Source of the DNA: DASUAS01 sp963809795
GTDB lineage: Bacteria; Actinomycetota; Acidimicrobiia; IMCC26256; DASPTH01
NCBI GenBank assembly: GCA_963809795.1
Contig: CAWELN010000015.1
Location: forward strand, 1 to 64,000
DNA: 64,000 nt
Direction of reading: 5' to 3'
The notes under the pieces were generated by a model. The model saw only the letters and a list, made by a program, of their open reading frames with translations, did not search any database and was not told where the DNA came from. Positions 40,171-48,293 of this stretch are shown one piece after another. The position numbers and the translations under genes were made by a program. How positions within the stretch are numbered: position 1 is the first letter of the stretch; each line of letters starts with the position of its first letter.

Positions 40171-42825
40171 TTAGTGCTCGGCGACCCGCAGGGTGTCGAT
40201 CACGAGGTCCGACGACGACCAGGCCTGCACGCCGACGCGGTCGCCGTCGGCGGCCTCGCGGCCGCGGTCGGCCGACGCCTGCTTCAGGTTCTCGACCGTC
40301 AGCACCTCGACCCCGTTGACCAGGGCCGCGAGGTGGTCACCGGTCACCACGAGGCGGACGGTGAGCGGCCCGTACATCGACGTCGGGTCGGCGGCGCCGA
40401 CGCGTGCGATCGGGTTCCACAGCTCGCGGTCGGACTGCCACTGGCGGACCAGGTAGCCACCACCGTCGTAGATGGGGTCGATGTCGAACGAGTAGCCGGA
40501 CATGCGGCCCGCGTCGTCGGTGCCGGCGCGGAAGAGCACGCCGAGGCCCGGACCGGATCGGAAGTCGACGTCGACCTCCACCGCGAAGTCGGGTGAGGTG
40601 GTCACATCGGCGAGCGCCCAACGCTCGTCGGCCCGGCGCATCACGAGCGCACCCTGGCCGCGCACCTCGACCAGCGGCAGCGCGTTGCCGAGCTGCCAGT
40701 CGGGCCCGGCGGTCACGAACGTCTCGACCGGCCCGGGCTCGAACGTCTCGGCCGGCTCGTCGGTGACGGGCTCGACCTCGACCGGCGCGGGCAGTGCCAG
40801 CGCGTCGGCGCGCCAGCTGATCGGCGGCAGGACGTCCTCATCGGGGTCCTCGACGTCCACGGGGGTGTCGGCGTCGGTGGCGGTGTCCTCGAAGGTCTGC
40901 ACCGTGTCCCAGACCGGCTGCGGCTCCGGGGTCTCCTCGACGTCCAGCGGGGTGTCGGCGTCGGTGGCGGTGTCCTCGAAGGTCGGCACCGTGTCCCAGG
41001 CGGGCTGCGGCGCGGTGTCCCAGACGGGCTGCGGCTCGGGGGTCTCCTCGACGTCCAGCGGGGTGTCGGCGTCGGTGGCGGTGTCCTCGAACGCTTGCAC
41101 CGTGTCCCAGGCGGGTTGCGGCGCGGTGTCCCAGACGGGCTGCGGCTCGGGGGTCTCCTCGACGTCCAGCGGGGTGTCGGCGTCGGTGGCGGTGTCCTCG
41201 AACGCTTGCACCGTGTCCCAGGCGGGTTGCGGCGCGGTGTCCCAGACGGGCTGCGGCGCGACATCCCAGGCGGGCTGCGGTTCGGCGTCCCACGCCGGCG
41301 CCGACGTCTCCGCCGCTTCCGGCTGCGCCGGCTCGGTCTCGGGCGTGCCCCAGTCGACGTAGAACCCGGTGCTCACGGCCTCCGGGTCGGGCTCGTGCTC
41401 CCACGGGCCGTCGTCGCCCGCGAGCTCGCGCGGCCACTCGTCGGCGGTCCACGGGTCGGTGTCGGCGCGTGCGTCGACCGGCTCCGCCGGCGCCCACGGT
41501 GTGGGCTCCAGGTCGGACACCCACGGCGTCTGCGCCGGGGGCTCGACGGTCTCCGCCACGATCTCGGTCTCGGCCGCCGCGGGTGCGTCGTCGACGTACG
41601 CCTCGGGAGTCGCGTCGTCGGGCTCGGCGGGCGTCCAGTCGTCGGTGCCCTCCCAGAAGGCCACCGGTCCGCCGGTTTCGGCACCGGGCGGCTCGGGAGG
41701 CTGCCAACCATTCGTCTCCCACGCCGGCTCGGGCTCCGGAGCGGGGGGCGGGACTGGGGACGTGCCGAGGTCCCAGCGGTCGGAGCCCTGGCGCATCGCG
41801 ACATCGATCGGTGGGGCGTCGGCGGCGAGACCGAACGCGATCGGCGCGGCGAGCGCGCCCGGGGAGCTGTCGACCAGCTCCACCGCGCCGTCGGGCGCGG
41901 CACCCACGTTGGCGGGCGCGAACGGCGAGTCGGCGAACGTGCCGTCGTTGAAGGTGCCGGTCGGCGGGGCCAGCAGGTCGGGGACCGGGGCGGCCGGGTC
42001 GCCGAGCGGGAGCGGCTCGGGCAGCCGGGCCAGCTCCGCGAACACGTCGACGTTGTTGCCGGACGCGGCGTCGAAGGGGGTGTCGAGGAACGGGGCGGGA
42101 GCCATCGGCAGGGTCTGGACCGGCTCCTCGTACGCGGGCGGGGCCGACGGCGTCGGCGGCGCCTCGGGGAACGTGGGCTCGGCGAAGGCTGCCGGGGCGG
42201 GGATCGGGTCCGGCACGGGCGGCGCCGGGGACGCCACCGGCTGCGGCTCGGGGACGGGCGCGGGTGCGGCCGCGATGGCCTTCGGCCTCCCGCGTCCACG
42301 AGGGGGCGCCATGATCATCGCCCGGAGCCGCTCGGCCTCGTCGGGGGAGACGCGGAGCACCTCCTGCAACTTCTGCTCCACGCTGGCGGGGGTCCCGCCG
42401 AGCGCGACCGCGATGGCGTCGAGCTCGCGCTCCTTCACCGGGATGCGCTTGCCCGGCGGGAGCGCTTGGAGCTTGTGCAGCGTGCCGAGGTACGGCGTGA
42501 TGCCCGGATCCTCGTGGTTGCGGCGGAGCTGGGCGACGGTGTCACCGATGCTGGTCGCGGGTGCGGAGGCGAGCACCAGCTCCTGCGACGTCGTACTGGG
42601 CATGAGCTCCGCGACGTCGACCCCACACGATCCCGCGAGCACCCACAGGTCGCTCTCGGGGATGGGTACCTTGCCGCGCTCGTACGCCACCAGCTCGCGC
42701 CGGCTCAGACCGGCGCCTCGCGCCACTTCCGACAGCGAGAGACCCTTCTTCCGGCGCACGGTCCGCAGGTGCTTCCCCAGCTCCTTCGGCGTGACGGTGA
42801 GTTCGATCGTGGACGCCTCGGCCAT
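40171..42825 (-). CDS. HTH protein with acidic tandem repeats and C-terminal LamG-like domain
   Basis: 884 residues from ATG at 42825. An N-terminal Xre-type HTH (residues about 16-75: LGKHLRTVRRKKGLSLSEVARG, LSRRELVAYERGK) is followed by a second helical part to about residue 170. Next comes a long Pro/Ala/Glu/Trp-rich disordered region, then 3-4 tandem copies of a 37-residue acidic unit (contains QPVWDTAPQPAWDTV and DTATDADTPLDVEETPE). The last 200 residues form a jelly-roll LamG/DUF1080-like domain (FAVEVDVDFRSGPGLGVLFRAG, LTVRLVVTGDHLAALVNGVEVL). No signal peptide or membrane helix is visible. It is probably an intracellular DNA-binding regulator with a ligand domain; this is inference. 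Confidence 0.8.
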   Translation of the reverse strand: MAEASTIELTVTPKELGKHLRTVRRKKGLSLSEVARGAGLSRRELVAYERGKVPIPESDLWVLAGSCGVDVAELMPSTTSQELVLASAPATSIGDTVAQLRRNHEDPGITPYLGTLHKLQALPPGKRIPVKERELDAIAVALGGTPASVEQKLQEVLRVSPDEAERLRAMIMAPPRGRGRPKAIAAAPAPVPEPQPVASPAPPVPDPIPAPAAFAEPTFPEAPPTPSAPPAYEEPVQTLPMAPAPFLDTPFDAASGNNVDVFAELARLPEPLPLGDPAAPVPDLLAPPTGTFNDGTFADSPFAPANVGAAPDGAVELVDSSPGALAAPIAFGLAADAPPIDVAMRQGSDRWDLGTSPVPPPAPEPEPAWETNGWQPPEPPGAETGGPVAFWEGTDDWTPAEPDDATPEAYVDDAPAAAETEIVAETVEPPAQTPWVSDLEPTPWAPAEPVDARADTDPWTADEWPRELAGDDGPWEHEPDPEAVSTGFYVDWGTPETEPAQPEAAETSAPAWDAEPQPAWDVAPQPVWDTAPQPAWDTVQAFEDTATDADTPLDVEETPEPQPVWDTAPQPAWDTVQAFEDTATDADTPLDVEETPEPQPVWDTAPQPAWDTVPTFEDTATDADTPLDVEETPEPQPVWDTVQTFEDTATDADTPVDVEDPDEDVLPPISWRADALALPAPVEVEPVTDEPAETFEPGPVETFVTAGPDWQLGNALPLVEVRGQGALVMRRADERWALADVTTSPDFAVEVDVDFRSGPGLGVLFRAGTDDAGRMSGYSFDIDPIYDGGGYLVRQWQSDRELWNPIARVGAADPTSMYGPLTVRLVVTGDHLAALVNGVEVLTVENLKQASADRGREAADGDRVGVQAWSSSDLVIDTLRVAEH
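40855..41302. repeat. 111-bp in-frame tandem repeat inside the HTH-LamG gene
   Basis: Repeat units recur at GTGTCCTCGAA positions 40883, 40970, 41081 and 41192, giving spacings of 87, 111 and 111 bases, all multiples of three. The copies at 41081 and 41192 are identical for about the first 66 bases. Degenerate half units continue to about 41302. Confidence 0.85.
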
Positions 42826-42871
42826 GGTTCTTCGTATCGGCGATCGACCGGCGCGCCTGTAGGGTCAGTCG

Positions 42872-43390
42872 ATGGCCATCTACGCCTTGGGCGACGTCGA
42901 GCCTCGGATCGATCCCGAGGCCTACGTCCACCCGGACGCGACGGTCATCGGGAACGTCACCCTCGGCCCCGGCACCACGGTGTGGCCGCAGGCGGTCCTG
43001 CGCGGCGACTACGGCGAGATCATCGTCGGCGCGCGCACGTCGGTGCAGGACGGTGCGGTGCTGCACACGACGCCGCTCCTGCCCACCACGGTGGGCGACG
43101 ACGTCGTCATCGGTCACCTCGCGCACCTCGAGTGCTGCACCGTGCACGACGGTGCGCTCATCGGCACCGGGTCGATCGTGCTGCACCGCGCGGTCGTCGA
43201 GCGCGGTGCGCTGGTGGGCGCCGGCGCGGTCGTGCCCAACGGCGTGGTCGTGCCCTCGGGGGCGATGGCGCTCGGCGTGCCCGCGAAGATCCGGGCCGAC
43301 TCGGTCGACGTGGAGGAGACGCTGCGCAACGCCGCGCAGTACGTGCGGAACGGTGAGCGCTACCGGAAAGAGCTCCGCCGCATCGACTGA
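42872..43390 (+). CDS. Gamma-carbonic anhydrase-family protein
   Basis: 172 residues, left-handed beta helix built from hexapeptide turns (VIGNVTLGPGTTVWPQAVLRGD, VGDDVVIGHLAHLECCTVHDGALIGTG). Zinc-ligand-type histidines are in VLHTT, IGHLAH and CTVHDG. The group includes gamma carbonic anhydrases and uncharacterised YrdA-like proteins, and activity cannot be told from sequence. ATG at 42872 lies 46 bp from the divergent HTH-LamG gene. Confidence 0.88.
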   Translation: MAIYALGDVEPRIDPEAYVHPDATVIGNVTLGPGTTVWPQAVLRGDYGEIIVGARTSVQDGAVLHTTPLLPTTVGDDVVIGHLAHLECCTVHDGALIGTGSIVLHRAVVERGALVGAGAVVPNGVVVPSGAMALGVPAKIRADSVDVEETLRNAAQYVRNGERYRKELRRID

Positions 43391-43403
43391 CGCGGCGTCG
43401 CCG

Positions 43404-44705
43404 TCAACCCTTCACGTACGCGAACTTCTCCGCCACCTTGCCGTCGCGGACGCGCAGCACGTCGACGCCGCGCAGCGCGCTGGTCGATCCGTCGTCGTTG
43501 GTCCACGTGTAGCGCCACTGCACGGTGCAGCGGTCTCCGTTCGCGATGACGTCCTCGCCGTCGAAGTGCGCGGTGGGCGACGCGGCGAAGAACTCCTCCC
43601 ATGCCGCGCGCACCTGGTCTTGACCCTCGTAGCGCTGACCGCTCGGGGGTGACGTGCTCTCGAACACGCAATCGTCGGTCATGGCCGCCATCACCGCGTC
43701 GACATCGTGACGGTTGAACGCGTCGTTGAAGCGGTCGACCGCGGCGACGGTGGCGTCGGACGAGTCGGTCATCGGAGGCTCCTCCTGGTTCGCGCGGGTG
43801 ACGTCGTACAGGTCGGGCTCGAAGTAGATGAGATGCACGATCGGGGACGAGGCTCGCACGCGCGCCTCCACCGTGTCGATCGCGTGCGCGAGCGACGGGA
43901 TGTCGGCGCACGTGAACTCGAGCTTGGCCGCGAGCAGCACGTCGTCGGGGCCGAGGTGCCGCGTGCGCAGGTGGATGATCCGCTTCACCTCGGGGCCGTC
44001 GAGGATCGCCTCCCGGATGCGCGCGTCGACGGCGGGCGCGACGCTCTCGCCGATCAAGAGGCTCTTCATCTCGACGGCGAGGATCACCGCGATCACGCCG
44101 AGCAGCAGTCCGATGCCGATGCTGCCCAGCGCGTCCCAGCGCGGGTTGCCGGTGATCTCGGCGAGGCTGATGCCGATCAGCGCGAAGAGCAGGCCGATGA
44201 GGGCGCCGGTGTCCTCGAGCAGCACGACGGGCAGCTCGGGGCTCTTGGTGGTGCGGATGAAGCGCCACCACGAACGGCCCTGGCGACTGGGATCCGCCTC
44301 GGCGTGCGCGGTGCGCAACGACAGCCCCTCGAGCACCATCGCCACGCCGAGCACCCCGAACGCCCAGACCGGTGACTCGAGCTCGTGCGGGTCGATGAGC
44401 TTCTCGACGCCTTCGTACAACGCGAACAGCGAGCCCAGGGTGAAGAGCACCAGCGCGACGATGAACGCCCAGAAGTAGCGCTCCGTGCCGAAGCCGAACG
44501 GGTGCTCGGCCGTGGGCTGCTTGCGGCTGCGCTTGCCGCCGAGGAACAGCAGGCCCTGGTTGCCGGTGTCGGCGACGGAGTGGATCGACTCCGCGAGCAT
44601 CGAGGCCGATCCCGTGATCACGAACGCCAGGAACTTCGACAGCGCGATGCCGAGGTTGGCGAGGAACGCGGCGACGATCGCGCGGCGCGTGCCCTCAGTC
44701 GACAT
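43404..44705 (-). CDS. Cation diffusion facilitator joined in frame to a SnoaL-like domain
   Basis: 433 residues. Residues 1-310 form a CDF metal exporter with about six helices, the transport-site motif AESIHSVADTGNQ, and a C-terminal cytoplasmic domain ending VHLIYFEPDLYDVTRANQ. Residues about 311-433 form a SnoaL/NTF2-like domain (RFNDAFNRHDVDAVMAAMTDDCVFES, VDVLRVRDGKVAEKFAYVKG). At the joint the DNA has AGGAGGAGCC, then ATG at 43772, a perfect start site for a separate SnoaL gene. This is either a true fusion or two genes whose stop codon was lost. The start overlaps the metallohydrolase stop by 11 bases. Confidence 0.85.
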   Translation of the reverse strand: MSTEGTRRAIVAAFLANLGIALSKFLAFVITGSASMLAESIHSVADTGNQGLLFLGGKRSRKQPTAEHPFGFGTERYFWAFIVALVLFTLGSLFALYEGVEKLIDPHELESPVWAFGVLGVAMVLEGLSLRTAHAEADPSRQGRSWWRFIRTTKSPELPVVLLEDTGALIGLLFALIGISLAEITGNPRWDALGSIGIGLLLGVIAVILAVEMKSLLIGESVAPAVDARIREAILDGPEVKRIIHLRTRHLGPDDVLLAAKLEFTCADIPSLAHAIDTVEARVRASSPIVHLIYFEPDLYDVTRANQEEPPMTDSSDATVAAVDRFNDAFNRHDVDAVMAAMTDDCVFESTSPPSGQRYEGQDQVRAAWEEFFAASPTAHFDGEDVIANGDRCTVQWRYTWTNDDGSTSALRGVDVLRVRDGKVAEKFAYVKG

Positions 44706-45378
44706 CGCGCACCGACCACACCGCCTTGGTCTCCACGCGCGCGAAGTTCCCGTCCAGCATCACGAAGCGGAGCACCGACCAACCCCGCTCGTACCCATGG
44801 AACATCCCGGACAGCTCGTGCACCTCGCCGTCGACGGTCGTCGACACCGTGAGGAGGCGGCCTTTGCCGAGGCGCAGCCGCTCGTCCCAGCCGTAGTGGA
44901 GGCGGCCGTCGGGCCCCGTCCGCGGGGGCCGCGCCACGTGGACGCCGTGTTCGCGGTACGACGCCGCCAGCACCTCGCCCCGGTCGGGACCGCAGAACTC
45001 ACCCACCGCGTCGAGGAGGACCCGGGCGAACGTGCGCCCGTGGTGCGGCAGTCCGGAGTCGATGCCGAGCGCCCAGTGGGTGAGCTCGTGCAGCACGACC
45101 GCCTTCGTGCGGTAGCGGCGGGGGAGGGTGATGGTGGGGCCGTCGTCCTCCTCCCGGAAGAAGGCCTGCCGGGCCCCCTGCCCGGGCCGCAGGCGCGGGA
45201 CGTGCCCGAGGTCGCGCTCGGGGAACCGCTCGTGCCACCACAGGGTGCCGACCACCCGATCCACGAAGCGCGCGCACGCGTCGAGCCCCGGGAGCGGGCT
45301 CGAGGGCAGGGGGGTCTCGGCGAGGTAGACCCGGCGCCGTTGCGCGTCGCGCGGGCGTCGGGCCGAGGTCGGTGTCAT
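44695..45378 (-). CDS. TIGR04338-type HExxH metallohydrolase
   Basis: About 227 residues. The N-terminus RRPRDAQRRRVYLAE and the zinc motif AVVLHELTHWALG (His-Glu-x-x-His) with a following GLPHHGRTFARVLLDAVG fit the actinobacterial metallohydrolase family. It is cytoplasmic, with no signal peptide. ATG at 45378 is given; GTG at 45387 is in frame. It is divergent from the ABC exporter, with 62 bp between starts, and overlaps the CDF gene by 11 bases on the same strand. The substrate is unknown. Confidence 0.82.
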   Translation of the reverse strand: MTPTSARRPRDAQRRRVYLAETPLPSSPLPGLDACARFVDRVVGTLWWHERFPERDLGHVPRLRPGQGARQAFFREEDDGPTITLPRRYRTKAVVLHELTHWALGIDSGLPHHGRTFARVLLDAVGEFCGPDRGEVLAASYREHGVHVARPPRTGPDGRLHYGWDERLRLGKGRLLTVSTTVDGEVHELSGMFHGYERGWSVLRFVMLDGNFARVETKAVWSVRDVD

Positions 45379-45440
45379 CGGGGCCACGCTACGCTCGCCG
45401 GAGTGCTCCCCCCGTGCCTCTCGGGCGGCAATCGCGGCCG

Positions 45441-46346
45441 ATGACCGAAGCAGTCGTCGAGATCATCGGGCTCTCGAAGCGCTTCAGCGCGGGCGTGCTC
45501 GCGGTCGACGACCTCACGTTCAGCGTCGAACGCGGGCAGGTCTGCGGCCTGCTCGGCCCGAACGGGGCGGGCAAGACCACGTGCCTGCGCGTGGCTCTCG
45601 GTCTCGTCCGGCCCACGGCTGGGGAGGTGCGGATCTTCGGTGAACGGATCCGTCCGGGCTCCGATCAGCTGCGGCGGGTCGGCACCCTCATCGAGTCCGC
45701 CGCGTTCGTGCCCCACCTCTCCGGGATGCGCAACCTACGTCTCTGGTGGGATTCCGGCGGGGACAAGTGGGCCGACGCCGACGTCGACACCGCGCTCGCG
45801 ATCGCGGATCTCGGCTCCGCCATCGACCGCAAGGTGAAGACGTACTCGCAGGGGATGCGGCAACGGTTGGGGCTGGCGCGCGTGCTGCTGGGACGGCCCG
45901 AGGTGCTCGTGCTCGACGAGCCCACCAACGGGCTCGACCCCGGTGAGATGCGCGAGGTGCGCCAGCTCGTGCGCCGGGTGTCGGAAGCCGGCTCGACGGT
46001 GTTGTTCTCGAGCCACATCCTCGCCGAGGTGGAGCAGATCTGCACCCACGCGGTGGTCATGGACAAGGGGAAGCTGGTCGCCGCCGGGTCGGTCGACGAG
46101 CTCATCGGTGCATCCGGCTCGGTGTACCTCGAGGTCGACGACATCGCGACCGCGCGGCGGGTGCTCGAGGCGCTCCCCGCGGTGCGCAGGGTCGACGACG
46201 AGGCGCCCGGGCTCGCGGTCACCGTCGACGGCGCCCGCCGGTCGGACCTCGTGCTCGCCCTGGTGCAGGCCGGCGTCGCGGTCGAGACCGTCACCGCCCG
46301 TCGTCGCCTGGAAGAGGCGTTCCTCGGGCTGGTCGAGGCGTTCTGA
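45441..46346 (+). CDS. ABC transporter ATPase (drug/antibiotic-type exporter)
   Basis: 301 residues. Walker A is GPNGAGKTTCLRVALGL, the signature TYSQGMRQRLGLARVLL has the YSQGM form of export ATPases, Walker B is VLVLDEPTNGLDPGEM and the switch His is in FSSHILAEVEQ. A C-terminal dimerisation segment follows. ATG at 45441 is the family start; in-frame sequence upstream is not family-like. Its stop shares a base with the permease start (TGATG). Confidence 0.93.
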   Translation: MTEAVVEIIGLSKRFSAGVLAVDDLTFSVERGQVCGLLGPNGAGKTTCLRVALGLVRPTAGEVRIFGERIRPGSDQLRRVGTLIESAAFVPHLSGMRNLRLWWDSGGDKWADADVDTALAIADLGSAIDRKVKTYSQGMRQRLGLARVLLGRPEVLVLDEPTNGLDPGEMREVRQLVRRVSEAGSTVLFSSHILAEVEQICTHAVVMDKGKLVAAGSVDELIGASGSVYLEVDDIATARRVLEALPAVRRVDDEAPGLAVTVDGARRSDLVLALVQAGVAVETVTARRRLEEAFLGLVEAF

Positions 46347-47167
46347 TGCTCACCACGGCGGTGCTGCGCACCGAGTTGGTCAAGAACCTGCGCCGCCCGC
46401 GCACCTACGTCGCGTACGGGATCCTGATGATCATCCCGATCATCATGGCGGTGGCGATCGAGCTCAACCCGCCGGACGTCCGGGGCGAAGGTCGGCTGCT
46501 CTACCTGGCGTCGCAGACCGGCCTGATCCTGCCCGCCTTCGCGTTGCGGGTCACCAGCTTCCTGCTCCTCGTCATCATCGTCGCGTTGTTCGGCGGAGAT
46601 GCGATCGCGGGCGAGGCCAGCTGGGGCAACCTCCGCTACATCCTCATGCGGCCGGTCGCTCGGGGCCGTCTCGTCTTCGTGAAGTTCGTGGTCGCGGTGT
46701 TCTGCGCGTGGGTGGCCGTGTTCCTCGTGGTGGTCACCGGACTCGTCGTCGGAGTCATCTTCTTCGGTTCCGACCCGATCAACATCTCCCTCGGGTTCTT
46801 CTCGTTCAGCCAGTCCACCGGCGCCATCCTCGCCCATCTCGGCGTCGCGACCGTGTACGTGGCGTGGAGCATGACGGGCGTGGTGGCGTTCTCGTTCATG
46901 GTGTCGTGCATGACCGACGTGCCGTTCGGGGCGATCCTGGCCGGCGTCGGTCTCTACTTCACGTCACAGATCCTCGACCAGATCACCTCCCTCGGCAACA
47001 TCCGCTACGTGCTGCCCACCCACTACTTCGACGCGTGGGTCGATCTCGTGACCCGTGGTGAGTGGCACTCCGACCTGTGGCGCGGCGCGGGTTTGCAGCT
47101 CGGGTACGTGCTCCTCTTCGCGCTCATCGGGCTGTGGTGGTTCAAGCGCAAGGACATCCTCAGCTGA
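46346..47167 (+). CDS. ABC-2 type permease
   Basis: 273 residues with six membrane spans, the first after TELVKNLRRPRTYVAYG and the last ending LFALIGLWWFKRKDI, the usual ABC-2 plan. The stretch GDAIAGEASWGNLRYILMRPVARGRL is the conserved loop of this group. It partners the preceding ATPase. Substrate is not predictable; relatives export peptides, drugs or are of unknown use. Confidence 0.9.
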   Translation: MLTTAVLRTELVKNLRRPRTYVAYGILMIIPIIMAVAIELNPPDVRGEGRLLYLASQTGLILPAFALRVTSFLLLVIIVALFGGDAIAGEASWGNLRYILMRPVARGRLVFVKFVVAVFCAWVAVFLVVVTGLVVGVIFFGSDPINISLGFFSFSQSTGAILAHLGVATVYVAWSMTGVVAFSFMVSCMTDVPFGAILAGVGLYFTSQILDQITSLGNIRYVLPTHYFDAWVDLVTRGEWHSDLWRGAGLQLGYVLLFALIGLWWFKRKDILS

Positions 47168-47185
47168 TCCGCCGGGGGGCTTCCG

Positions 47186-47878
47186 ATGGCTGACTGGGCC
47201 ACCCTCGCCGAGGTCGGCACCGCGGTCGGCACGCTGGTGCTCGCGGCGGCGACGTTCGGCGCCACCCGCTCCGCGAACCGGGCGGCCCGCATCGCCGAGC
47301 GCGCCTTCGAGGTCCGTCTGCGCCCGGTGCTGGTCCCCTCGCGACTCGAGGCCCCGGCCGAGAAGATCATGTGGGGTGACCAGCACTGGACGCGCCTCCT
47401 CGGGGGGCGGGCATCGGTCGAGATCGGCGACGCAGCCGTCTATCTCACGATGTCGCTGCGCAACGTCGGGTCCGGCATGGCGGTGATCCACGGGTGGAGA
47501 GCGGAGCCGAGCCCGGGGTTCGTGCTCGAGCTGCAGCCCGAGCTCCTGCAGCATCCGGAGCTGCAGACACATCCCGACCTCGACGACTTCCGGTCCCAGG
47601 GCCGCGACCTCTACGTCCCCCCCGGCGACAGCAGCTTCTGGCAGGGGGCGTTCCGCGACCGCGACGAACGCGACGAGCGTGAACAGAAGGAGATGGCGGA
47701 AGCGATCGGTCGCCGCGAGATGATCACCGTCTTCCTGCTCTACGGCGACCACGAGGGTGGGCAGCGAACCATCAGTCGGTTCTCGCTCGTCCCCCCGGCC
47801 GAGAACGCCGACGACCAGACGGTCTGGATCGAGAGCGTGAACCGTCACTGGACCCTGGACCGCCACGAGCCCCGCTGA
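47186..47878 (+). CDS. Membrane-anchored hypothetical protein
   Basis: 230 residues from ATG at 47186, 18 bp after the permease stop. One N-terminal helix (VGTAVGTLVLAAATFGATRSANRAARIAE) is followed by a soluble beta-rich domain containing VYLTMSLRNVGSGMAVIHGWRAEP and MITVFLLYGDHEGGQRTISRFSL. This layout is seen in many actinobacterial proteins of unknown function. It is possibly co-transcribed with the ABC pair. Confidence 0.75.
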   Translation: MADWATLAEVGTAVGTLVLAAATFGATRSANRAARIAERAFEVRLRPVLVPSRLEAPAEKIMWGDQHWTRLLGGRASVEIGDAAVYLTMSLRNVGSGMAVIHGWRAEPSPGFVLELQPELLQHPELQTHPDLDDFRSQGRDLYVPPGDSSFWQGAFRDRDERDEREQKEMAEAIGRREMITVFLLYGDHEGGQRTISRFSLVPPAENADDQTVWIESVNRHWTLDRHEPR

Positions 47879-48293
47879 GGCGCGGGCGCACATCGCCCCG
47901 TGCAGTCGGGTCGTCCCGGTCGCAGGACTCCGCGCTCGTCCTCCATTGCACTCGGCGAGCGCGGGTGTCGTGTCCCCTCGACGGTGACCGGGCTCATCGG
48001 CCAGCCCGGCCCCGTCGAGAGTTCCCGAGGTCGTGGTCATCACGACCTCGGTACGACGACGTGTGTCTGCTGTCACACGTCGTCGGGTCGGCGCCCCGGC
48101 GTTCTGGGAGTGGCGCAGCGCTGGCGTGGCGACGCGCCCGAGGACGATCCGTGCACACGCCCGACGCACCGCTGGGGGCGTCCCTTGAGCACATCGGGCG
48201 CGTGCACGCATCAGCCCCTTCAGTGCGAAGAGCCCGATACGGTTCCGGTGATACCTAGGGCGCGCAGGTGGAGGTGCGCCCTGGGCGCGCCAC
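47879..48293. other. Intergenic gap holding two strong hairpins
   Basis: About 415 bases between convergent genes. No coding frame here looks real. The only structure seen is the pair of inverted repeats at 48025-48085 and a GC-rich block near 48258-48292. Confidence 0.6.
48025..48085. terminator. Two adjacent long hairpins
   Basis: Hairpin 1 pairs CCGAGGTCGTG (48025-48035) with CACGACCTCGG (48041-48051) across five bases. Hairpin 2 pairs CGACGACGTGTG (48054-48065) with CACACGTCGTCG (48074-48085) across eight bases. Both stems are perfect. They lie between convergent genes, so a bidirectional terminator is the simplest reading, but there is no T run. Confidence 0.6.

Noticed and set aside
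40855..41302. CRISPR-like spacing of repeats
   Set aside because: The units are contiguous, in frame with a protein and lack unique spacers.
41095..43356. Plus-strand frame of 753 codons opposite the HTH-LamG gene
   Set aside because: It is Arg/Gly-rich antisense shadow that runs across two real genes and has no family features.
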